Source of the DNA: Streptomyces sp. LHD-70
GTDB taxonomy: Bacteria > Actinomycetota > Actinomycetes > Streptomycetales > Streptomycetaceae
Direction of reading: 5' to 3'
NCBI RefSeq assembly: GCF_031157275.1
Contig: NZ_JAVIFW010000001.1
Span: forward strand, 310,001-374,000
Length of the DNA: 64,000 bases
Part shown: positions 17,966-25,703 of the stretch, piece by piece
Layout of the letters: every line of letters starts with the position of its first letter
How positions within the stretch are numbered: the first letter of the stretch is position 1
Notes under the pieces: model-generated
The model's database searches: none
What the model saw: only the letters and a program-made list of their open reading frames with translations
Told to the model about the DNA's origin: nothing
Translations under genes and position numbers: made by a program

Positions 17966-18691
17966 CTAGGGTCCGCCTTCCGGGGGAGTGTCCGTACGCG
18001 CGGGGCGCACGATGTCGGTGAGGGTCGTCGAGACGCGGTTGAGGTGGTGGCTCATGGCGTCCTCGGCGTCGTCCTCGGAACCGTCGATCAGCGCCTCGAC
18101 GATCATGCGGTGCTCAACGTTGGACTGTTCGCGGCGGCCGCCCAGCTGGTTCAGGAAGGCCGACTGCCGGGCCAGCGCGTCCCGGATCTCCTCGATGACC
18201 CGCCGGAACACCGGGTTCTGGGCGGCCTCCGCCACGGCCAGATGGAAGAGGGTGTCCATCGCGACCCAGGCGGTGGTGTCGGTCTCCTGCTCCATGCGGT
18301 CGAGCAGGTGGGTCAGCTGGTCGAGGTTCTCCGGGGTGCGGCGTCGGGCCGCGTACCGGGCGACCGGGATCTCCACGTGGTGGCGCACCTCAAGGAGGTC
18401 GCTGGCCGCGTAGTCGCCGAAGGTGGGGTCCTCGACGGTGTTCGCGATCACGAAGGTGCCCTTGCCGGTCTTGGCGACCGTGAGCCCCATGGTCTGCAGG
18501 GCGCGCAGGGCCTCCCGCAGCACGGGCCGGGACACCTCGAGGGTGCGGCAGAGCTCCGCCTCGGAAGGGAGCTTGTCGCCAATGGCGTACTCGCCGCGCT
18601 CGATGGCGCCGCGGAGGTGGGCGAGAACCGCTTCCATGGCGCTGACACGCCGCGGCCCCGGGCCACCTGTCTGGCTGTCTGACAGGTTCAC
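17966..18691 (-). CDS. FadR-subfamily GntR transcriptional regulator
   Basis: 241 residues. N-terminal winged helix ([20 protein letters not shown] ... TGKGTFV, residues about 20-85) and an all-helical FCD ligand domain (residues about 95-225) with conserved Asp/His positions ([29 protein letters not shown]). First gene of the asparagine operon and probably its repressor, with asparagine or aspartate as effector. The GTG at 18691 has no ribosome site, so the message may be leaderless or start at Met19 ([10 protein letters not shown]). A palindromic operator candidate lies inside its first codons. Confidence 0.92.
   Translation of the reverse strand: MNLSDSQTGGPGPRRVSAMEAVLAHLRGAIERGEYAIGDKLPSEAELCRTLEVSRPVLREALRALQTMGLTVAKTGKGTFVIANTVEDPTFGDYAASDLLEVRHHVEIPVARYAARRRTPENLDQLTHLLDRMEQETDTTAWVAMDTLFHLAVAEAAQNPVFRRVIEEIRDALARQSAFLNQLGGRREQSNVEHRMIVEALIDGSEDDAEDAMSHHLNRVSTTLTDIVRPARTDTPPEGGP
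18675..18685. promoter_or_regulatory. Palindromic GntR operator candidate
   Basis: CTGTC-T-GACAG is a perfect odd-length palindrome; a second CTGTC lies at 18667 and forms ACCTGTC...GACAGGT with the right arm. GntR/FadR proteins bind short palindromes with a central TnnnA-type spacer. Position at codons 3-6 of the regulator suits autorepression if transcription begins at or just before the GTG. Confidence 0.5.
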
Positions 18692-18720
18692 GCAGCAGAT
18701 ATTCCGGGCTGCGGGGCGTG

Positions 18721-18792
18721 GATGTCAAGGGGTGGGGGAGAGCCGATGCCAAGGGGCGGGGGAGAGTCGCTGGCAAGGGGCGGGGGCAGCTG
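18721..18792. repeat. 24-bp unit x3 upstream of the gntR gene
   Basis: Three imperfect 24-bp units (core CAAGGGGYGGGGG) lie 30-100 bp upstream of the regulator start. They are purine-rich on the + strand and could sit in the promoter. The remaining 18793-18989 shows no gene. Confidence 0.7.
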
Positions 18793-18989
18793 CAGGTGGA
18801 GTGAGAACCGGCTGTGTGTTGTCCGTGGGGTTCGAACTGCCGCTGTACGTAGGCACGTTGTGGTGTCACCAGAGGTGCGGGGGTGAAGGCGGCCCTGCCG
18901 TCTCTCGTACCGGACGAGCTGGAATGGAACGTTCGGATTCCCGTGACCCGTACTGCACGGCTGTCTACGACCGCACTCACCGGTGGCCC

Positions 18990-18995
18990 TAGGGT
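18990..18995 (+). promoter_or_regulatory. -10 box of a probable leaderless transcript
   Basis: TAGGGT fits TANNNT and ends eight bases before the ATG at 19004, with no ribosome site in between: the usual geometry of leaderless actinobacterial messages. Confidence 0.4.
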
Positions 18996-19003
18996 GGTCC
19001 CTC

Positions 19004-19405
19004 ATGGACTCCCTCACCAATGACCTGCCGTTGCTGGAGTTGCTGTGCGCCGGTGACGAAGTGCGGGTCCCCGGCGAACTCGAATCGTCGGGCCCTCACG
19101 AGCATGCTCCCGACGCGGTCGTGGACACATACGTGGTCGACGGCGGCCGGCTGCTTCTCACTCTCTGGCGCGGCCGGCTGCATGAGGTGATCTACCAGAC
19201 CCCGGCGGAGTCCGGAGAGGACGCAGCGCGGCGCAATGACCGGCTGTTCGCGCACTACGGACAGGGCGACGACTGGACCGAGATTCTCGACAACGGTTTC
19301 GGCAAGACCTATCGCCGTGCCGATCAGCGGCGGTACGCGTTGTGGAGCTACGCGATGGACGTCACGACCTTCGGCACGATGGACTTCCATCAGGTCATGT
19401 GGTAG
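19004..19405 (+). CDS. Hypothetical protein, 133 residues
   Basis: Small acidic soluble protein of unknown family, rich in Asp/Glu/Tyr/Trp (for example HYGQGDDWTEILDNGFGKTY, WSYAMDVTTFGTMDFHQVMW). Length and composition suggest a single alpha/beta domain; there is no signal peptide or membrane helix. I chose ATG 19004 over an ATG at 18983 because the upstream codons look non-coding and a -10 box lies at 18990, giving a leaderless message. It stands alone between the asparagine operon (divergent) and the IS200 element. No function assigned. Confidence 0.8.
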   Translation: MDSLTNDLPLLELLCAGDEVRVPGELESSGPHEHAPDAVVDTYVVDGGRLLLTLWRGRLHEVIYQTPAESGEDAARRNDRLFAHYGQGDDWTEILDNGFGKTYRRADQRRYALWSYAMDVTTFGTMDFHQVMW

Positions 19406-19830
19406 CCGCCCCGGCGTCCGAGGACGAGGTGCGGTGAACCTTCGCCCAGTACCGGGTGACCGTTCCTACGGCTGACACGGGAAGAGGCCGTGCCCAAGGT
19501 CGGCATCGTCACGCGGCATAGACGTGTTCAACGTCCCGGCCCCCGTGTCGAAGCCCGCCTCGCCGTAGCCGAGGATCGAATCGGATAGAGATGTCCGCTT
19601 CTCCGGCAGAACCGCAGGTGAGAAGCGCCACCCATTTAAGGTGCGAGTCCCACCCGCCCCACTGGAAGTTGCGCGCCCCCGGTCCGTTTCCAGTTGGCCC
19701 TGGACCCACATTCCGTGCGACAGCGCCTGGATGGGCGGGAGTTGGGGGTGAGGGTTTGCGGACCGTTCAGCGGAATCCTTGCGAGGAACCCCGGTCGTTC
19801 AGGGGCCGGGAGGAATCGCATCTCGTGGTT
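19406..19830. other. Intergenic stretch without a gene
   Basis: About 425 bp. Frames on both strands are short and have no ribosome sites. A tract at 19620-19665 (gaagcgccacccatttaagg then tgcgagtcccacccgcc) looks superficially like a tRNA 3' end, or the right end of an IS605-type element, but does not fold convincingly. Confidence 0.4.
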
Positions 19831-19901
19831 GCGACGCGGAGCGTCGCGGTGCCGGGTTTGACGGGCGCGGAGCGCCCCTACGGCTGCCCGGCGGAGCCGG
19901 G
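19831..19901. repeat. Three tandem palindromes, each with a GGA loop
   Basis: GCGACGC-GGA-GCGTCGC (19831-19847), GGGCGC-GGA-GCGCCC (19863-19877) and CCCGGC-GGA-GCCGGG (19887-19901). The arms differ in sequence but the loop is always GGA. They end 20 bp from the stop codon of the Y1 transposase, so they are candidates for its recognised hairpin ends (Y1 enzymes cut next to imperfect hairpins) or for REP-like elements. Confidence 0.75.
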
Positions 19902-19920
19902 AACTGCTGTGCCGTGTCGG

Positions 19921-20337
19921 TCAGTCGGGCCGCTTCTGGTTCTCGATGTACTGCTTGACCACGGTGAGCGGGGCGCCGCCGACGGAGGCTGCGAAGTAGG
20001 ACGGTGACCAGAAGTGCTCGCCCCACAGGTAGCGGTTGATGTGGTCGGGAAACTCCTGGCGAAGTCGGCGTGCGGAGACGCCCTTGAGGGAGCCGACCAG
20101 GCGGGCCAGGGCGACCTTGGGCGGATAGTGAACGAGCAAGTGGACGTGGTCTGCTTCGCCGTTGAACTCGCGCAGCTCGGCGCCGAAGTCCGCGCACACG
20201 TCGCGCATGATCTCCTCACAGCGCCTCAGGGCGGCATCGGTGAACACTGTGCGCCGGTACTTCGGCGTGAAGACCAAGTGCGCGTGCAGGCTGTGTACGA
20301 CGCTGCGGCCCCTGCGTATGTCGGGGGGGCCGGTCAG
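19921..20337 (-). mobile_element. tnpA: IS200/IS605-family Y1 transposase (TnpA)
   Basis: The HUH motif is present as ADHVHLLVHYPPK, and the catalytic Tyr is in VVKQYIENQKRPD near the C-terminus; block HFWSPSYFAASVGG is typical of the IS200 group. From ATG 20277 the protein would have 118 residues and lack the conserved N-terminal strand. The frame continues upstream with PDIRRGRSVVHSLHAHLVF, the true family N-terminus, back to a CTG at 20337. The usual ATG is absent and a run of seven C lies nearby, so the start may be mutated or non-canonical. No tnpB is near. Single-strand transposase acting on hairpin ends. Confidence 0.8.
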
Positions 20338-20433
20338 GCAGGGCGGTCGCGCCGACCGGACCGGCCCCGGAGACAGGTCATGGTCATGTCCTGGTGTCAG
20401 CCACGAGGACAGGTCCTCGTCCTTGAGGAAACC

Positions 20434-22068
20434 TCACGAACCTGTGTCCGGTTGAGGACGAGGCCGCAGACCCCCACCCACCCGGCCGGGCCCCGTGCGG
20501 GCCCCCTGGCGACCGGCCCGGACCGCGTGGAGGCGACTGCCCGCGTAGCAGGCGAGGCCGGCCAGGACGGAACCGGTGAGAGCCGGGAGTCGTACGGAAC
20601 CGTCGAGGCCGGCGTCCATCCCGCCCATCTCGTTGCCCATGAGGGAGAAGCCGATCCCCACCGAGACCTGTGAGACCAGGCCGAGGGCCAGGACGCAGAG
20701 GCCCACGGCCACACCGGCGCGCAGCGCGATCTCCAGGTGCCGGCCGAGCACGGCGTTCGACTCCTCGCGGGCCGTTCGTGCCGGGGTGCGGGCGCCGGTG
20801 CGGTAACCCGCGTACACGAGCAGGCACGCCAGGAGGGTCAGGCCGATCAGCCACAGCGGGAGGCCGGCCACGGCCTTGCCGCTCAGATCGATCTGCTTGG
20901 CCCCGCCGTCGGCGCCGGAGCCGGAGCCGGTCGCTCCGCCGAGTCCGCCCGCGCCGCCCATGCCGCCGGCACCGCCGCCCATGCCGCCGAGACCGCCCAT
21001 CATGCCGCCGCCTTCGGGCTGTCGGCGCTCCAGACCGGCCTGCCAGGACGCGCCCAGACCCGAGGTGAGGACGGTCGAGATCAGGTTCGGGGCGGCCAGG
21101 AGCAGCGCCCCCGCGGCCTTCGCCGCCTGATCGCGCCCGGTCGCCGCGGCCGCTCCGGCGAGGAGCGCGAGGAACAGGGCGACCGTGCACAGGGCGGTGA
21201 AGATCCCGGTCAGGGTCGAGGCGACCGGGTTCCACTTGAGGCGCGCCCGGCTGAGCGCGACAGGGCCGGGCAGCGACGTGCGACGAGCGGCCAGACAGCC
21301 GAGGCCGATGACGAGCGCCACTTCGAGCACCGCGAGGAACCCGGTCAGCGCGATGTCCGTGGTGAAGTCGACGGAGGAGATTCCGCCGCCGCCCGTCAGC
21401 TTGCCGAGCCCGCCTCCCGAGCCGCCCTTGCCGAGCTTCTCCGCAACGCTCTCGGGAAGAGTCAGCGTGCCGCGTGCCAGGTACGCCAGTACGGGTGCGA
21501 TGACGGCGGTGACGCCGAGCGCCCCTCCTGTGCGGGCGATCAGCAGCGCGGGAGCCGGGCGCATACGGCGGCGCAGCGGCCGGAAGAAGCACCAGCCGAG
21601 GACGGCCGCTCCCAGGAACGTGACCATCAACGGCATGGCCCCCACCTGACCGGCGACACCGAGGCTGAGACCGCCACCGCCGCCGCCGCCACCACCGAGC
21701 ATGTCGAGCATGCCTCCACCGGCGCTGGCACCGGCACCAGCACCGGCACCGGCCTTCGGCGCGAGGTCGGCGGCCAGGCCGATCTTCCCGCCGAACGCGA
21801 GGCTGATGACCGCCGGGACGAGCTGGGTCAGCGGCGCGCTGCCGTCGGCACCCAGGGCGCGCAGCGCGAGGTATCCGGCGACTGCCATGGCGGCGATCGC
21901 GGCCATGACGGCCAGGCCTCCTTCCAGGGCGTGGCGCGCGGCGCCCCCGCTGGGCCTGGGCGAGGACGGCTCGGCTCCGGCCTTCCCCGGCCCGGTCCCG
22001 CGCGCCGGTGCGGCGGCCTCGGTGGACGCTGCTCCCCTTACCGACCGCGTCGTCGTTGTCCGGCTCAT
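20434..22068 (-). CDS. Streptophobe-family membrane protein
   Basis: 544 residues with about ten hydrophobic helices separated by glycine-rich loops (a run of nine Gly near residue 130 and MMGGLGGMGGGAGGMGG near 350). This mixture of Gly-rich soluble loops and helices, including SVDFTTDIALTGFLAVLEVA and LKWNPVASTLTGIFTALCTV, is what NCBI calls the streptophobe family, found almost only in Streptomyces; its function is unknown. It starts three bases behind the MMPL stop codon and is probably translated with it. Family naming is from memory of the pattern, so moderately sure. Confidence 0.75.
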   Translation of the reverse strand: MSRTTTTRSVRGAASTEAAAPARGTGPGKAGAEPSSPRPSGGAARHALEGGLAVMAAIAAMAVAGYLALRALGADGSAPLTQLVPAVISLAFGGKIGLAADLAPKAGAGAGAGASAGGGMLDMLGGGGGGGGGLSLGVAGQVGAMPLMVTFLGAAVLGWCFFRPLRRRMRPAPALLIARTGGALGVTAVIAPVLAYLARGTLTLPESVAEKLGKGGSGGGLGKLTGGGGISSVDFTTDIALTGFLAVLEVALVIGLGCLAARRTSLPGPVALSRARLKWNPVASTLTGIFTALCTVALFLALLAGAAAATGRDQAAKAAGALLLAAPNLISTVLTSGLGASWQAGLERRQPEGGGMMGGLGGMGGGAGGMGGAGGLGGATGSGSGADGGAKQIDLSGKAVAGLPLWLIGLTLLACLLVYAGYRTGARTPARTAREESNAVLGRHLEIALRAGVAVGLCVLALGLVSQVSVGIGFSLMGNEMGGMDAGLDGSVRLPALTGSVLAGLACYAGSRLHAVRAGRQGARTGPGRVGGGLRPRPQPDTGS

Positions 22069-22071
22069 GGG

Positions 22072-24366
22072 TCAGCGCACCTCGTACGGCTCGGCGGGGA
22101 CGGTGGCGGTGTCCGACTGGGCAGTCGCGTCGGTCGGTGCCGCGTCGGTCGGTGCCGTGTCGGTCGGTGCCGTGTCGGTCGGTGCCGTGTCGGCCCGGGC
22201 CGGCTCGCGCTCCTGGAGGCTCTCGCCCTCCACGTCGACGTGCGGCACCCAGCGGTCCAGCCACCGCGGCAGCCACCAGGCGCGGTGGCCGAGCAGGGCG
22301 AGTACCGCGGGGACCAGGGTCATGCGTACGACGAAGGCGTCGAAGAGGACGGCGATCGCCAGGCCGAACCCGATGGTCTTGACCATCTGTTCGCTCGACC
22401 CCATGAACCCGGCGAACACCGAGATCATGATGACGGCCGCGGCCGTCACGACCCGGCCGCTGTGCTCGAAGCCGCTGACCACGGCGCGTACGGGCTGCCG
22501 GTCCGCGACGTAGGCCTCACGCATCCGGGTCACCAGGAACACCTCGTAGTCCATGGCCAGACCGAACACCACGCCGACCATGAAGATCGGCATGATGGAC
22601 ATCACCGGCCCGGGGACCGAGACCCCGAACAGGGCGCTCAGCCAGCCCCATTGGAAGACCGCGACCACCGCGCCGAGTCCGGCGGCGATGGAGAGCAGGA
22701 AGCCCAGGGCGGCCTTGAGCGGCACCAGGATCGAGCGGAACACCGCGATCAGGAGCAGGAACGCCAGTCCCACGACGAGCGCGATGTAGGGCAGCAGTGC
22801 ATCGGTGAGCTTCTGCGAGACGTCGACGTTCATCGCGGTCGTGCCCGCGATCAGCACCTCGGCGTCACCGCCTTCGACCTCGGGTGCGCGCAGCGCGTGG
22901 ACGAGGCCGGAGGTCTCCTCGCTGCCGGGTGCCGTGGTCGGCACGACGGTGAGGACGGCGGTGTCCTTGCTGTCGTTGAATCGGGGCGGTGTCACGGTGG
23001 CCACCCCGTCCGTGTCCTTGATCCCGGTGGCGGCGTCACGTGCGGCGGCCTGGGCGTCACCGCCGTCCTCGGCCCGTACGACCGCGGTCAGCGGGCCGTT
23101 GAAGCCGGGGCCGAAGCCGTCGGCGAGCAGGTCGTAGGCGCGGCGCTGGGTCGTGGACGTCGGCTTGGACTCGTCGCCGGGCAGGCCGAGTTCGAGCGAG
23201 GCGGCCGGCACCGCGATGGCGATCAGGGCGGTGGCGCCGACGAGCAGCACCGCGAGCGGGCGCCGGGTGATGAACCGGGCCCAGCGCGCGCCCAGGCCGG
23301 GACGCGGCGCCGCCCCGGACGGCTCGTCGCCCCCTCGGCGCCTGCGGCGGCGGGGGCGGGCAGGCTTGATGCGCTTCCCGGCGATGCCGAGCAGGGCGGG
23401 GATCAGTGTGACGGCGATCAGCACCGCGAGTGCGGCGGTTCCGGCCGCGGCGAGCCCCATCTGGGACAGCACCGGGATGCCGACGACGGGCAGCGCCGCG
23501 AGGGCGATCACGACGGTCAGACCGGCGAAGACGACGGCGGAGCCCGCCGTGCCCACCGCGTGCGCGGCGGCGTCCTCACGGTTCCGGCCGCGGGCCAGCT
23601 CGTCGCGGTAGCGGGAGACGACGAACAGGGCGTAGTCGATACCGACGGCCAGGCCCAGCATGGTGGCCAGCACGGACGTCGTCCCGCCCAGGTCGAGCGG
23701 CGCCGCGAGGACCTTGATCACGCAGGTTCCGACGCCGACACCGAGCAGCGCCGTGAGCAGCGGCAGGCCCGCCGAGATCAACGCGCCGAACGTGATGACG
23801 AGCACCACGGCGGCCACCGCAAGCCCGATGGCCTCCGTGGAATGACCGCCCGTGGCCGCCTCGGAGACCGCGTTGCCTCCGGCCTCGACCGTGAGACCGG
23901 TCGAGCGCGCCTCCTCCACGGCGTCCGTCAACGCCTCCCGGGAGGTGTCCGCGAGCTCGTTGACGGTCACGCCGTACGACACCTGCGCGTAGGCGGTGGT
24001 GCCGTCCTTGCTGACGGAGCCCGTCTTGAAGGGGTCGGTCACCCGGTCCACCTGCGGTGCCTCGCCGAGCGCCGCCACGGCGGCCACGACGGCCTGCTTC
24101 TGGTCCGGGGCGGTCACCTTGCCGTCGTCGGCCTTGAAGACGACGCGTGCCGTGGCGCCGTCCGCCTTTATCTCGGGGAAACGCTCCGCCAGGAGGTCAT
24201 AGGCCTGTTGGGCCTCGGTTCCCGGCATGGAGAAGTCGTTCGGCGGCGCGGCGTCGGCACGGGAGGCGAGCACCCCTGCCACCACGAGCAGCCCCGCCCA
24301 CAGGACGGTGACCAACCACCTCCATCGAAAGGAGAACGTGCCAGTTTTGTAGAGGAAAGCAGCCAC
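22072..24366 (-). CDS. MMPL-family (RND-type) transporter
   Basis: 764 residues with the MmpL/RND layout: one N-terminal helix, a large extracytoplasmic domain (about 35-195), five helices, a second loop domain (about 380-530), then six helices. The proton-relay region reads GLAVGIDYALFVVSRYRDE in the first half and VFGLAMDYEVFLVTRMRE in the second, both with the typical Asp-Tyr pair. GTG start at 24366. The C-terminal tail carries four copies of a 15-bp unit coding TAPTD. Probably exports lipids or hydrophobic compounds. Operon with streptophobe downstream, and with a small membrane protein and TetR upstream. Confidence 0.92.
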   Translation of the reverse strand: MAAFLYKTGTFSFRWRWLVTVLWAGLLVVAGVLASRADAAPPNDFSMPGTEAQQAYDLLAERFPEIKADGATARVVFKADDGKVTAPDQKQAVVAAVAALGEAPQVDRVTDPFKTGSVSKDGTTAYAQVSYGVTVNELADTSREALTDAVEEARSTGLTVEAGGNAVSEAATGGHSTEAIGLAVAAVVLVITFGALISAGLPLLTALLGVGVGTCVIKVLAAPLDLGGTTSVLATMLGLAVGIDYALFVVSRYRDELARGRNREDAAAHAVGTAGSAVVFAGLTVVIALAALPVVGIPVLSQMGLAAAGTAALAVLIAVTLIPALLGIAGKRIKPARPRRRRRRGGDEPSGAAPRPGLGARWARFITRRPLAVLLVGATALIAIAVPAASLELGLPGDESKPTSTTQRRAYDLLADGFGPGFNGPLTAVVRAEDGGDAQAAARDAATGIKDTDGVATVTPPRFNDSKDTAVLTVVPTTAPGSEETSGLVHALRAPEVEGGDAEVLIAGTTAMNVDVSQKLTDALLPYIALVVGLAFLLLIAVFRSILVPLKAALGFLLSIAAGLGAVVAVFQWGWLSALFGVSVPGPVMSIMPIFMVGVVFGLAMDYEVFLVTRMREAYVADRQPVRAVVSGFEHSGRVVTAAAVIMISVFAGFMGSSEQMVKTIGFGLAIAVLFDAFVVRMTLVPAVLALLGHRAWWLPRWLDRWVPHVDVEGESLQEREPARADTAPTDTAPTDTAPTDAAPTDATAQSDTATVPAEPYEVR
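22127..22186 (-). repeat. 15-bp unit x4 in the MMPL C-terminus
   Basis: Four units of GYGTCGGTCGGTGCC (+ strand), in frame on the minus strand, giving repeated TDTAP/TDAAP in the cytosolic tail. Confidence 0.9.
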
Positions 24367-24543
24367 AAGGGTCCCCGGTCATGTTGCCGATCAACAGAAC
24401 GGGGGCAAGAGTCGCACCTTCACCTGACCGCTTCCGGAGTGATTTCTGGGAGGTTTCTAAGAGGGGTTTCTGCTACCGGAAATCAAGAAATCCGAAGCCC
24501 CGCGGCTTTTCCAGCAGGGAGCGGATGCGTGGCTCAGGGAGGC

Positions 24544-24574
24544 GTGTTCAGGGGTGTGTTCAGGGGTGTGTTCA
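24544..24574. repeat. 12-bp unit, 2.5 copies
   Basis: GTGTTCAGGGGT twice plus GTGTTCA, covering the 3' end of the small membrane protein gene and the start of the 205-bp gap before the MMPL gene. The rest of that gap shows no gene. Confidence 0.8.
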
Positions 24575-24970
24575 AGCGGTGTCGTGACGGCTTCGGTGCC
24601 ACGGCGGTCCTCCGACTGCGACCACGGTCGCGAGGGCAGCCGCGGTGACGAACGAGGCCCAGGCCGTCAGCGGGTCGAGCAGCAGCTCCACCGCCACCGC
24701 GGCCACGACGAGCAGGACCTTGGCGACGACGAGCTGCCGCAGGGGCAGGTGCTGAGCCGCCGGGCGCCGCCGGATGCGGCTGCGGACGAGGTGCAGGACG
24801 GGCGGTACGACCACCACGATCAGGCACAGGCGCAACGCGTGCTCCCACAGCGGCATGTTCCTGCCGTACACCCATGCCCCGCCGATGAGCAGCCCGGCGG
24901 CGGCATAAGCGAGACGCAGGCCGGTGGCGGTCGGCTCGGATCGCGGCGTCATCTGGAACTCCCCTCCCAT
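24572..24970 (-). CDS. Small membrane protein, unknown function
   Basis: 132 residues with about four hydrophobic segments (LAYAAAGLLIGGAWVY, LCLIVVVVPPVLHLV, VVAKVLLVVAAVAVELLL, FVTAAALATVVAVG) joined by an Arg-rich loop. No family recognised. It starts 12 bp behind the TetR stop codon and precedes the MMPL transporter on the same strand, so it is probably part of the TetR-controlled unit. The true start could also be Met7 (MTPRSEPTATG), since the first six residues contain the ribosome-site-like GGAGGGG region. Confidence 0.75.
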   Translation of the reverse strand: MGGEFQMTPRSEPTATGLRLAYAAAGLLIGGAWVYGRNMPLWEHALRLCLIVVVVPPVLHLVRSRIRRRPAAQHLPLRQLVVAKVLLVVAAVAVELLLDPLTAWASFVTAAALATVVAVGGPPWHRSRHDTA

Positions 24971-24982
24971 GACGCCCGACCG

Positions 24983-25615
24983 TCACCGTTGACCGGCGGG
25001 CCGGGCGGTGGCGTCGACTGTGAGCAGGCCGGTGACCGCGTCGATCAGTGCCACCACGTACGACTCGGCGTCCAACTCGGCGGTTGCGGCGGCCCCTTGC
25101 GTTCCCTCCAGGTCGGCCAGGGCGGAGATGATCAGCTGGCCCGCCCACCTGATCCGGGGGCGCAGCGGTGGCCGGGTCAGGCCGGGGAGCCGGTCGGTGA
25201 CCAGGCGTCCGACAGCCACGGCCTCCTCGAGCCCACCCAGGTCCGGAAGGGCGGTGACATCGCGCCCGACGTACTCGCATACGCGGTCCAGGAACCGGAC
25301 GTAGTAGCTGCCGGAGCGGGTCGCCTGCTCGGCCAGGGGTCGGACCAGAATCTCCACCAGTTCCCTCGGGTCGCCGAGGCGCCCGGTCTCCGCTGATGTC
25401 AGCAACTCTGCGCGCCGGGCGTCGATGACACTGAGTCGGTGCTCGAAGATGGCTCTGATCAGAGTCTCTTTGTTCTCGAAATGGTATTTCGCCGCGGCCG
25501 TGTTGCGCTGCCGAGCCTCGGAACTGACCTGCCGCAAGGAAGTCGCGTCGATTCCTTGAGTGGCGAACAGGCGCTCCGCTGCGACCAGGATCTGCAATCG
25601 CGTCGGTGTTTCCAC
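24983..25615 (-). CDS. TetR-family transcriptional regulator
   Basis: 210 residues. N-terminal helix-turn-helix (LQILVAAERLFATQGIDATS ... AAAKYHFENKETLI, residues 6-52) followed by a helical ligand domain. The recognition helix RQRNTAAAKYHFENK resembles regulators of lipid, acyl-CoA and efflux genes. A perfect 10-bp inverted repeat lies 22 bp upstream of its start and between it and the divergent sulfatase-like remnant. It probably represses both directions: itself plus the membrane protein and MMPL genes on one side, and the former hydrolase on the other. Confidence 0.93.
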   Translation of the reverse strand: METPTRLQILVAAERLFATQGIDATSLRQVSSEARQRNTAAAKYHFENKETLIRAIFEHRLSVIDARRAELLTSAETGRLGDPRELVEILVRPLAEQATRSGSYYVRFLDRVCEYVGRDVTALPDLGGLEEAVAVGRLVTDRLPGLTRPPLRPRIRWAGQLIISALADLEGTQGAAATAELDAESYVVALIDAVTGLLTVDATARPAGQR

Positions 25616-25637
25616 GGTCTTCCCTCTCTCACTGTGG

Positions 25638-25665
25638 GCCGATTAAACCGCGTGATTTAATCGGC
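25638..25665. promoter_or_regulatory. TetR operator: perfect 10-bp inverted repeat
   Basis: GCCGATTAAA-ccgcgtga-TTTAATCGGC, arms perfectly complementary with an 8-bp spacer. The arms are AT-rich in an otherwise very GC-rich region, and the site lies in the 88-bp divergent gap between the TetR gene and the next frame. Size and symmetry fit a dimeric TetR operator. Confidence 0.8.
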
Positions 25666-25703
25666 GTCAACGCTCAGTCGAACCTCGCAGCGAGGAGGCA
25701 CCC

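Noticed and set aside
19620..19665. tRNA-like 3' end (GGTGCGAGTCCCACC)
   Set aside because: The T-loop lacks TTC, no cloverleaf could be built upstream and no CCA-type end fits.
20737..24648. 1,303-codon open frame antisense to the MMPL and streptophobe genes
   Set aside because: Gln/Arg/Gly-rich nonsense typical of antisense frames in high-GC DNA.
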